Below, one piece after another: positions 26,940-34,878 of a stretch of DNA of 64,000 bases. The notes beneath the pieces are model-generated. The model worked only from the letters and a program-made list of their open reading frames with translations, ran no database searches and had not been told where the DNA came from. The first letter of the stretch is position 1; each line of letters starts with the position of its first letter. The position numbers and the translations under genes were made by a program. Source of the stretch: Streptomyces sp. DH12 (GTDB lineage: Bacteria; Actinomycetota; Actinomycetes; Streptomycetales; Streptomycetaceae); the NCBI RefSeq assembly GCF_020873895.1, contig NZ_JAHWGT010000016.1, forward strand, positions 98,327 through 162,326, written 5' to 3'.

Positions 26940-27337
26940 GTGCCCTGATCAGCGACGACGAGCTCAAGCACGAGACCGAGCTCGTCTGGCTCGAGGACGT
27001 CCACCGGCTCGACTACGTCCGCCAAAGCCTGGACCGCCTGCCCACCCGCAGCGCCAAACCCGCCTACCACCGCGACGGACGCATGGTCGGCTACGCCATC
27101 CTCGGCCCCAAGGCCCGCGCATCACGCGCCTCCGGCACCTTCCGCCGCCGCGTCTTCTGGCTCCTGCCACACGACCGCGACACCGAACCCCAAGGCCTCT
27201 ACGCCACCGGCGCGCCCGCAGAAGCGGTCGACCCCCGGACCCTGACAGCGGGCAGCAAGGGACGCAAGACCGAGCGCTCCGAAGGCGGACCACCCTCCCT
27301 CGCCATGCAAGAGCTGGGGATAACTCTTCCGCTATAA
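26936..27337 (+). CDS. Small protein of the replication operon
   Basis: 133 residues, ATG 26936 overlapping the helicase stop. MSALISDDELKHETELVWLE and DVHRLDYVRQSLDRLPTRSA look helical; RRRVFWLLPHDRDTEPQGLY is beta-like and basic. Its coupling to the primase-helicase pair suggests an accessory replication or copy-control protein. No family recognised. Confidence 0.6.
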   Translation: MSALISDDELKHETELVWLEDVHRLDYVRQSLDRLPTRSAKPAYHRDGRMVGYAILGPKARASRASGTFRRRVFWLLPHDRDTEPQGLYATGAPAEAVDPRTLTAGSKGRKTERSEGGPPSLAMQELGITLPL

Positions 27338-27342
27338 CAGCA

Positions 27343-27362
27343 CCTCAAGCTCCTTCTTGAGG
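27343..27362 (+). terminator. Hairpin after the replication operon
   Basis: CCTCAAG and CTTGAGG form a 7-bp stem with loop CTCCTT, six bases after the operon's last stop. Weak but well placed. Confidence 0.45.
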
Positions 27363-27375
27363 CATGGCTGAAACA

Positions 27376-27396
27376 CAGTCGCTTCAGTCGCTGATG
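27376..27396. repeat. Isolated origin-type iteron downstream
   Basis: A copy of CAGTCGCTTCAGTCGCTGAT, identical to the origin iteron, lies just past the replication operon. Looser words (CAGCGACCGAGCGACTCAGG) follow near 27479. The operon is therefore bracketed by the same binding sites. Confidence 0.75.
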
Positions 27397-28277
27397 TGGC
27401 TGAGGCGGTCAGCCGCCGCAGGGTCGACATAGCATCTGACCAGTAAAAACGCGCAGCTCGCTCTCTCTGGGGCGGGTCAGCGACCGAGCGACTCAGGCGT
27501 TGTTCCCTGTCTTGGTTGCCTCGCTACGGGCCTTCTACCGCAGCGGAAGAACCGGTGAGACAGGCCGGGGACAGACCGAGGAGAGACGAGGGTGAGACGC
27601 GGCGCCCGGGCGGGACATGCTGTTCCTCATAGCCGCCGCTGGCGCCCCGAACGCCGCCACCTGCGCCGCCCACGGCCTGGGTGAGATGGTCCCTGTCCCG
27701 CGCTGACCACCGCCCGGCAACATGATATTTCCGCCGTTAAGAGTCCGTCGCGACCGCCGGCGCCGCGCTGTCCCGCTGACGCCCTTCTCACGACCGCCGA
27801 AGGGCGGTACCCCCACCGAGGTGCGGCCCTTTCGCATATGCCGCCCATTTCCACCCGTACTGGCGTCCGCCTGCGCAGAGGGGCCTGCGGAGGCGGCTGG
27901 CTGCGTCTGCTGCGCCGAGACGGACTCCGCTCCTGACCCCTCCGCCGCCCGTACGGCAGGTCGACGATCTCCAGGGAACCGCCGCAGGAGGCGAGCGGGG
28001 CGCCAGAGCTCGCGGTGCCCCAAGGCGGGGGTGGTGCCGCCATAGGCGGGCCCCTGTTGAGACGTCCGGTGACCGGCTCGGCGGTGATGGTCCGGTCGCA
28101 CGTCTCGCAGCGGACACGAGGCAGCTTTATCGGGCCACTGTGCCGGGCCAGCCGCGGCGCGCTCACGGGTCGGGCAGGGCGCGTGGGTCAGGGCGATGGC
28201 AATATTGCCGTTCTCGTTGTGGCCGTGTGATCCCTTCGCTAGCGTCGGTGGGGCACTCGTCGGGTGCTGAGGGGGCG
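27397..28277. other. Long stretch without a firm gene
   Basis: About 880 bases. On the minus strand VRCETCDRTITAEPVTGRLN near 28050-28110 and PLASCGGSLEIVDLPYGRRR near 27945-28005 share one frame and could be a small Cys-rich zinc-ribbon protein, but its ends are unclear. Nothing else is supported. The promoter for the gene at 28278 must lie at the right end. Confidence 0.3.
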
Positions 28278-28805
28278 ATGTCAATGGGCATGTTCGAGGC
28301 ACTGACTGCAGCCCTCAAGTTCACTGGCTCCTGGCTGGGAAAGCGGATCGGAAGGTCGGAAGGAACCGCCCAGCCGAAATCCGTGAATGAGCGGTCCGTC
28401 TTCGTCAGTCCGGCCGGTGTCGACCCAGCCAGCCAGTCCGTGGACAAGGTGTACGCGGCGCGGCTTGTCTGGGTCGGCGAGTTGCAGCGTCTCAGCAAGC
28501 TCGCGCGGGCGGACGGTCGTCTCGCTGTGGCCAAGGAGCTGAAGGCTGCCAGCGAGGTGGCGTACGCGTCGCGGCATCTGCCTGACGACCCCGGAACGTT
28601 CACGCGCGTGCACCTACCGCTGTTCCTGGCGGCGCAGGATGCAGCGCAGGCGTCGGCAGAAGACCGCGCGGCAGTGGCGGCTACCTCCGGAAGTTCCATC
28701 GATCACGCTCTGGCCATGCTCTTCCTTCGTCTCGGGCCTCCGCCCGAGCCGACCGAACTCGACTACACGTCCGCTGGCAACGGTGGCGGAGGGGCTCAGC
28801 AGTGA
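28278..28805 (+). CDS. Hypothetical protein
   Basis: 175 residues from ATG 28278. MFEALTAALKFTGSWLGKRI, DKVYAARLVWVGELQRLSKL, LAVAKELKAASEVAYASRHL. Soluble, mostly helical, unknown family. Its stop overlaps the GTG start of the membrane protein that follows (GTGA), so they act together. Confidence 0.5.
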   Translation: MSMGMFEALTAALKFTGSWLGKRIGRSEGTAQPKSVNERSVFVSPAGVDPASQSVDKVYAARLVWVGELQRLSKLARADGRLAVAKELKAASEVAYASRHLPDDPGTFTRVHLPLFLAAQDAAQASAEDRAAVAATSGSSIDHALAMLFLRLGPPPEPTELDYTSAGNGGGGAQQ

Positions 28806-29293
28806 CCACGGAGGACAGGGGGGCCCTCCCCACGCCTCAGACCCCCGGCAGTGACCCTGTCGTGTCCGCCGGTATGAGCATCGCAGCGCAGTGGGGTGCG
28901 GTACTTGACCCCCAGCAACTAGACATTGCTCTGAAGGCACTCGAACCGCAGCTGCGCCGAGAACACAAAGAACGCATGTTCCGGCTGGAGATGCAGCGGA
29001 CGACTGCCGAGCAGGCGGCCCGAGCCCAGCGTGAGGCCGCGGCTCACAGGCGCTACATGGCCGGCCTCGTGGCGGGCACGGTCGTCGCGCTCGGGATGCT
29101 CGGCGCCGGGGTGTACGCGGCGAGGGACTTCTGGTGGTTGTCGGTGCTGCTCTGCGGGCCGAGCCTGCTCGCGCTGGTGAAGATCTTCGTGCTCCGCCGC
29201 AGCGATGCGGCGGACATGGAGGCCGTGTCGGTCGCCACTCGACGAGGTATGAACGCGGCCCAGCCGCCCGCTTCCCCGCCGCCTGTCGTCTGA
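28802..29293 (+). CDS. Membrane protein with coiled coil
   Basis: 163 residues from GTG 28802. A charged helix (ALEPQLRREHKERMFRLEMQ, RTTAEQAARAQREAAAHRRY) leads into two membrane helices (MAGLVAGTVVALGMLGAGVY and WWLSVLLCGPSLLALVKIFV). The layout resembles DUF2335-like membrane proteins, but I do not assign it. Coupled to the gene before it. Confidence 0.5.
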   Translation: MTTEDRGALPTPQTPGSDPVVSAGMSIAAQWGAVLDPQQLDIALKALEPQLRREHKERMFRLEMQRTTAEQAARAQREAAAHRRYMAGLVAGTVVALGMLGAGVYAARDFWWLSVLLCGPSLLALVKIFVLRRSDAADMEAVSVATRRGMNAAQPPASPPPVV

Positions 29294-29383
29294 GCCGCGC
29301 GCCCACCGTTCACCCCCTGTACGGTCGGCAGCTGGGGGTTCCTGAGGCCACCCGGGCCTACGGCAGGGCAGACGTCCGGGTCC

Positions 29384-30154
29384 TCACGCTTCCCGTGGCG
29401 CAGCAGGCCGCCCCGCGTGCTCCTGGACTTGCGCTTCGACAAGGCCGCTGATCACCTCGCCCATCGGCGTACCGTCGAACGCATCGTCCAGGGAGACCTC
29501 GTCCTGTGCGAGTGCTCGCGTCTGGGTCAAGAGGTGGTCTGCATCCTCCTCCCAGCCGTTGAAGGCCCGCAGATACCCCTCGCTGGCGCGCATCCGTCGC
29601 ACCAGGCCGAGATAGACGTCTGGCCGCTCCATCGACTCCTCGACGGCGACCGCCTGCTCCAAGGCGGCTTCCACGATGTCGATCATCTGCTGTGCCTGCT
29701 CCGCGGTGACGTCCTGGGGCGTGAGGATGTCTCCGATGGCGGTGTAGTCCACGTACAGACCGCGGAACTTCACGGCGTTGGTGCTCGCCGCGGCCATGAT
29801 GGCTTCCTCCATCAGCCGATCCACGCTTTCGGGGACGGGGCCGGCCACCATCGCCAGAAGGGCATGAGCACAAGCCGCCTTTGCCTCGTGGCTGTTGAAG
29901 AACCTCGGGAACTTCGGGCGCATCTCTGCCCGCATGGCGTCGGGCATGCCCAGCATGCTCACGCAGAGGCTGGACTTGCCGAGCTCTTCCAGTGCGAGCG
30001 CTGCGACGGAGAAGGCCATGGGCCACTGCCGGCCGTCGCGTACCGCGCGGGCGCTTGCCTGAAGGCTGCGGGCGTTCTTGACCGCCTCGGTCGCCAGCTG
30101 CACGAGGAGGCGGTCCGTCTCGTCGTCGCCTTCAGGAAGCTTCGTCATCGCCAT
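29384..30154 (-). CDS. AbiV-like abortive infection protein
   Basis: 256 residues from ATG 30154 (GGGAAAG upstream). LLVQLATEAVKNARSLQASA, then WPMAFSVAALALEELGKSSL carry the AbiV hallmark: an A-x-S-L helix and the ALEELGK motif. A second helical bundle follows (RLMEEAIMAAASTNAVKFRG and QMIDIVEAALEQAVAVEESM). AbiV blocks phage multiplication by halting translation in infected cells. The gene reads away from the initiator tRNA whose 5' end is 160 bases off. Antiphage role inferred from the family. Confidence 0.7.
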   Translation of the reverse strand: MAMTKLPEGDDETDRLLVQLATEAVKNARSLQASARAVRDGRQWPMAFSVAALALEELGKSSLCVSMLGMPDAMRAEMRPKFPRFFNSHEAKAACAHALLAMVAGPVPESVDRLMEEAIMAAASTNAVKFRGLYVDYTAIGDILTPQDVTAEQAQQMIDIVEAALEQAVAVEESMERPDVYLGLVRRMRASEGYLRAFNGWEEDADHLLTQTRALAQDEVSLDDAFDGTPMGEVISGLVEAQVQEHAGRPAAPREA

Positions 30155-30313
30155 CTGATCACTTTCCCAGGGGCGGGTGTCGGCCCGCATGGGTTTTGGC
30201 GCTCTCCCGCACCCTGCGGCCGGCGGCGCCTTGGCGAGTCACGCCTGGACACATCCCCCCAAGGGGAAGACGGTCGGGAGACGGGGTCAATGATGATAGG
30301 GTGGTGCTGCCGA

Positions 30314-30390
30314 CGCGGGGTGGAGCAGCTCGGTAGCTCGCTGGGCTCATAACCCAGAGGTCGCAGGTTCAAATCCTGTCCCCGCTACCA
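30314..30390 (+). tRNA. Initiator tRNA-fMet (CAT)
   Basis: 77 nt cloverleaf: acceptor CGCGGGG with CCCCGCT, leaving C1 opposite U72 unpaired, a mark of bacterial initiator tRNA. Anticodon stem CTGGG/CCCAG with three consecutive G-C pairs around CTCATAA, T-arm GCAGGTTCAAATCCTGT, encoded CCA end. A -10-like TAGGGT lies about 16 bases upstream. An initiator tRNA inside an accessory region is unusual. Confidence 0.95.
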
Positions 30391-30434
30391 ACGCAACAGC
30401 CCCCTCGACCACTAGGTCGAGGGGGCTGTTGCGT
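30391..30434 (+). terminator. Terminator of the tRNA-fMet gene
   Basis: Directly after CCA, ACGCAACAGCCCCCTCGACC pairs perfectly with 30415-30434 around the loop ACTA. A 20-bp stem ending in TT. Confidence 0.9.
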
Positions 30435-30436
30435 TG

Positions 30437-31109
30437 CTGCCGTTGTAGGGCCGGACCTGATTTGGGCTCACTTCCCTGTCTTCCTGCGGAGGCGCTCTCC
30501 AGCCGTGGGGCGGCGCCTGTACGGCGTCTGCGGGTTTGGCCGGCCTGATTGCCGCCATCGCCCCCCGCCCCCGGCGTGGCCACCGCCGTTTCGCGGCCGA
30601 TTCCCGGGCCGTGGGCCGCTGCACCGTCCCGCGCGTCGTCGGGCTGCCGCCCGCGCCCCGCCGTCAAGTCGCACGCCCGGACTGCCCCTTCCGCCGGCCG
30701 CCGGAATTGTCGGCCGCCCAGGCCGCCCGGACATCCTCGCGGCCCGCCTCGGCCGCGCGCGGACATCCCGCCGCCGGGCAGCCGCCGCTTCCTGGGGCGC
30801 CCTCCTGCGCTGCTGCACCCAGCTCTGCCGCAGCGCCGACCAGGCGTCGTTCCGTATGGCGACCTCTGCCCGGGCCGCGCGCTGCCGCCCGGCCGCCCCC
30901 CGAGGGCCGGTCGCGTCGCCGGGTTGCACGTCAGCAGGTAACGTCGCCGTCCGCTGTCCGGGCCCCGGCCGCGCGCCGAACGTTCCCCGGGACCGCGTGC
31001 CGCCGTCGCACGCCGTTCGGCCTTCCGTCTCGCCACCGGGTTGCCGATGCCGCTAGGTGGCCGCCGCTCCCCGCCCGCGCGTGCGTCGCTGGTGCGGACG
31101 GCGGCGCGA
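30437..31109. repeat. A-poor, G+C-extreme block, first part
   Basis: The unusual DNA starts within a few bases of the tRNA terminator and runs to the 40-base direct repeat. It is rich in GCCGCC/CCGCCG words. Open frames exist in several directions, but only because stop codons are rare. A segment near 30755-30800 (GACATCCCGCCGCC, then GGGCAGCCGCCGCTTCC) recurs in the fourth block near 54555-54600, showing common origin. No gene supported. Confidence 0.6.
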
Positions 31110-31149
31110 GCCCTTGGCGCTGAGGGCAGGCTGACCGTCACCGACCTGG
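31110..31149. repeat. 40-base direct repeat, copy 1
   Basis: Begins GCCCTTGGCGCTGAGGGCAG and ends TCACCGACCTGG. About 36 of 40 positions match copy 2 at 34734-34773. The first 18 bases form a small hairpin (GCCCTT/AAGGGC-like). It contains the stop codon of the small membrane protein gene. Confidence 0.75.
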
Positions 31150-31308
31150 TTCTCCGGCCGTGGCGTGCTTGACCCCGGTCATGACTAGCGCGGTGCCGGT
31201 GAAGAGGAGGAACACCACGTAGGGGACCTCGGTGACGACGTCGAACACATAGAGGCCGAGCAAGGCGAGCCCGCCCGCAACCTCTGCGATCGCTTGGACT
31301 CTACGCAT
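31138..31308 (-). CDS. Tiny membrane protein
   Basis: 56 residues from ATG 31308 (an upstream ATG four codons earlier sits directly on GGAGG, so this one is preferred). MRRVQAIAEVAGGLALLGLY and VFDVVTEVPYVVFLLFTGTA give two hydrophobic helices. TALVMTGVKHATAGEPGR is the tail. Normal base use, unlike the DNA on both sides. The only gene within the first unusual block. Confidence 0.5.
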   Translation of the reverse strand: MRRVQAIAEVAGGLALLGLYVFDVVTEVPYVVFLLFTGTALVMTGVKHATAGEPGR

Positions 31309-31329
31309 GGCGGTACACATCCTCCGTGA

Positions 31330-34300
31330 TAGGGCCCGGCCCCAGGAGCCCGGGGCTCATCTTCCCGGACAAGCCGCTTGTCGTGGTGTGGGTGCCCCCA
31401 TGGTGAGGGCTGGGGCAGGTCTCGCCCCGGCCACCAGGGCCCACGACCCGCCGGACGTGCCGCCGCCCGTCCGCTGCTCGTGCTGCCGCCTGTCGCCGTG
31501 GTGCCGCAGTGCGGCCTTGGGGTCTGGCCGCGGTTCCTCGCTGTCGGTACCCCGCGCCGCCGTGCCGCGGCCGCGTGTGCTGCTGAGTTGTCGATCTTTG
31601 CAGCTTCGCCAGCGTTGCAGGCCGGGCCCGACGAAGTCCGCTTCCAGGCCTCCCTACGGGGCTGCTGTGCTGCCGTCGTGTCGCCGAAGTCCCTCCACCG
31701 CTTCCCTCAGCCACGCGCCGCTGGTCCGTCGCCTGTGCGCCAGGCCGCCGCGGTCCGCTGTTCCGGTGCCGTTCACGGCCGCACGCACGGGTTCCGCCGC
31801 ACCGGCTTCGGGTCGGCTCCCGATACACGCGCGCCGCCTTACCTGACCCGCGGCCTTCGGCGCGTCGCGTCGACGCTCTACTCCTGCCGCCGTTCACCCG
31901 GTCCTGCTTTTTGTCCCCCTGGACGCCCCGCCGCCGCTCCTGCCCCCGCCATCCCCTTGTCTACCGGCGCCGCGCCGATGTGCCGCCGCACCGCCGTCGG
32001 CCTGCCGGTCCGGTTCTCGACCGGTCTTCCGCACAGGCGTCCGCCACCTCAGATGCCGCCGCCCGGTTCCCGGCCACAACTCGCCGGGCCGGGCCGCGCG
32101 CCCACCTGCCGCCGCCGTCGTGGCTGCCGGCACACCCTCACGTCCGTCCGCGGCCCTTGTTCTGTCGCCTCGGTTCCCGCCGCGCGGCTGCTGCGCTCGA
32201 CCGTGCCGCTGCCCGCCCCGCGTCGTCGCCCTGCCGCACCACTATCTTCGGTGCTGCTGCCGTTGGTCCGGGGTCCCATCGCCTGTCGCTGCGCCGCGGT
32301 GCGCCCGCCGTTCGCCGAGCCGCCGCCGTGTCACCGCAGTGCTTGAGTGCTGGCACGGCCGTCGGCCGCCGCCGCCCAGGCGCCGCCGTCCCGCCCGCCA
32401 CGCCGTGGGAGGCGCCGTCCCGACATCGCCTCCGGACGGCCGTTCCCTTGCCGCCTGCGCACCGCCGGCCGACCGCAGTTCGGGCCGTGCCGGGTGCAGC
32501 CGGGTGGCCCCACCCCACCGCCCTTCTCCATCGGCGGCGGGCCCCTGGCTGTCCAATGTTGCCGCTCCCAGCCGCGCGCCGCTGTTTCACTGTGCGGTCT
32601 CCCGTCGCGAGCCCCGGGCCCGGACGCCCCCCGTCGCCGCAGTGCCGCCGCCCTGGGTCTCGGACGTGCTGCTGCGGCTGTCTCGCCGGGCGGCTTCCGG
32701 CGTCGTCCGTTGTCGGCGCCGCTGTGAAGTCGGCCCTGGCGGGGCCCGCTGCCTGGCCTGCCTCCGAGCGTGCCGCCCCGCTCCCCGGTCGGGCGCCGTG
32801 TGTCCGCTGTGCCGCCGTCAGCCTGCCGTGTCCAACGGCTTGTCGCTGTCCTGCCGCCGGGCCGCCTCCGTGGCCACCGCGGCTCCTGCCTTGCGGCTCG
32901 TCCGCCCCTGCGCTGGCCGGGCGCACTGCTGGGCCGCTTCACCACCGTGTTCGTCCTGCTGCCGCCATCCTGCTGCCGCGGTCCGGCCGCAGTCCGGCTT
33001 CCGGGCGGCTTCCTGCTGCGGGTGCTTCGCCGCCGCGTTTGCCCGCCGGGCCGTTGCCGGGTCGCTGTGCCGCTCCCCGTCCTAGAGCCGTCCCGCCGCC
33101 CCGCGCCGCCCGCCGCTGCTCCTCGTTGTACCGCGCGCCGTCCTGTCCTCGTGTTGGGCAGGTGCCGGCCACTGCGCGGTGGCGGTGCCGCCGTCCGCGC
33201 CCCGGTTGCTGCCGTCCGCCGTGCCGTCGTCGCTCCCCAGTCTCGGCTGCCGCCGTGTCGCCGCCGTGCTTCCGGCCGCGCTGCACCGGGGTTCTGATGT
33301 CTCACCCTCGGCGTTCCGCCGCCAGGTGGCCGCTGGTTTCCCGGCACCGGCCAGCCGCGGCGGGCCGAGCTCCGGCAATGCGCCGCCGAACCTGGCCGTG
33401 CCGCGGCGGACGGCCGCCGGGCGGCGTCTCAAGGTCGGTGCCCCGTGCCCGCCGCTCCCTCGCTTTGCCGCCGCTGTGCTGGTGGGGCTGTGCGGCTCCC
33501 GTCGCGCGGCCTCGGGGGCCGACCTCCGTCGTGCCGCAGTCGTCCTGCCACCCACGGGGACCCGTCGCAACGCCGTAGCCGCACCGTAGGGTGCCGCCAC
33601 TGGCCGTTGAACTGCCGCTGTGCCGTCGTCCGGTCTCCCGCCGCCGCTCGTGGGGCCGCGCCCGACTCCAGCCCGCTTCCCGCCCTCCCACAGCTGCCTC
33701 CGGGCTTGCGGTCCCGTTGTCGGCCGCGCACCGCTCTCGTGGGGCCCGCCGTTCCGGCCGCCGCCGTCCCGCTTGTGCCAAGGACACTTCCCGGCCGGGA
33801 GTCGCCCGTCCGCCGCCTGTGCTCCCCGGCGGCGCCGGACCCCGCTGTCTTGCCGCTGTCCGCCGTCCCTTAGCCGAGTTGCCGATCCCCCAGCCGTGCC
33901 GCGCCGCCGTCCCTCCGGAGGGTCCTGCCGCGCTGCCACCGCCGGGAGGCCGTAGCGTTCCATCTCCGCTGCTGGGGCCGCCGAGCCCCGACCCCGCGCC
34001 GCTCGCGCCAGCCGCCACCGCGCTGATTTCGGTCCCGTGCCGGGTGCGCCGTCGCGCCGCGCTGTGTCGCGGGCCGGTGTGGTGGTTTCTACCGCCGTGC
34101 CGCCGGGCTGCCGTGCCCCGCTGTCCCGCCGGACCGTTGCGCGCTGCCGGATGGTCGCCGTTCCCTGGCCGCGTGTCGGGGTCTCGCCGTACGGGCTCCC
34201 CCCGTCTCTGCTGTGGCTGGCCCCCGCAGTGCTGCTGCCACGAGCCCTGCGTCCAGAGGCCCTCGCCGCGGTGTTGCCGCCGCTCTCCGGTCTGTGCCGC

Positions 34301-34733
34301 GTGTCCATTGTGCTTGCCGCCGGTGCTCTGCCGAGCTGCGCGCCCGTGGCTGCTGGCTGGTGCCTCTCGGCCCCCGTGCGCCTTGCCGCAGACCGAGTGT
34401 GCAGCCGGGCCGCTTCCCGCCGCGCCCGTCCTGCCGCCGCCGCTGTCCGTCCCAAGTCAGCGTCGCGGCCGCCGTTTGGCCTTTCGGCGGCCTCTTCCTG
34501 CCGGTGCTTGCCGCTGCGGCCACCCCGCCCGGCCGCCGTGCCGCTGTCCGGTCGCTGTGCCGCTTCCTGGTATTTGCACCGTCCCGGCCCGCCGAGTGCC
34601 GCCCGCCGCCGCTTCCTGACGTCTGTGCGGCGGTCATACGCTCGAGCCTGGCGGGTACGCGGCCGCGAATTCGACGAGTGGTATACCGGCCGCACGCCCG
34701 ATGAACACCGCCCGCTGGGACATGACGGTGTCT
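31330..34733. repeat. A-poor, G+C-extreme block, main part (3.4 kb)
   Basis: The longest of the odd blocks. The plus strand is nearly free of A and T is several-fold commoner, with constant CCG/GCC/GTGCCGCTGT words. Segments recur in the other blocks: near 32260-32345 and again 46675-46760 (CCGCGGTGCGCCCGCCGTT in both); near 32788-32835 and 50710-50755 (GTCCGCTGTGCCGCCG); 33882-33963 and 53957-54035 (CAGCCGTGCCGCGCCGCCGT); 34150-34290 and 54345-54480. Long open frames in several directions code unnatural Arg/Pro/Gly/Ala-rich strings and do not stay in register between copies, so I do not call genes. Confidence 0.7.
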
Positions 34734-34773
34734 GCCCTTGGCGCTAAGGGCAGGCCGGCGATCACCGACCTGG
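34734..34773. repeat. 40-base direct repeat, copy 2
   Basis: Begins GCCCTTGGCGCTAAGGGCAG. It closes the main odd block on the right as copy 1 closes the first part, 106 bases before the RHS start codon. The hairpin in its left half (GCCCTT...AAGGGC) could stop transcripts leaving the block. Confidence 0.75.
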
Positions 34774-34878
34774 GTGCTTGGCCAACGTGACTGGGAACCG
34801 CCTCAGTCACCGCCGATGCCCCATGGCATGCTGGTTGATCTTGTTTTGCTCGTTGCTGTGCCGGGGGGTTGTTGCGTC

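Noticed and set aside
34738-34878. Extended N-terminus of the RHS gene from TTG 34738
   Set aside because: The extra 47 residues overlap the 40-base repeat and do not look like protein. GTG 34879 begins the family's usual GYTIPEGVDTMLD.
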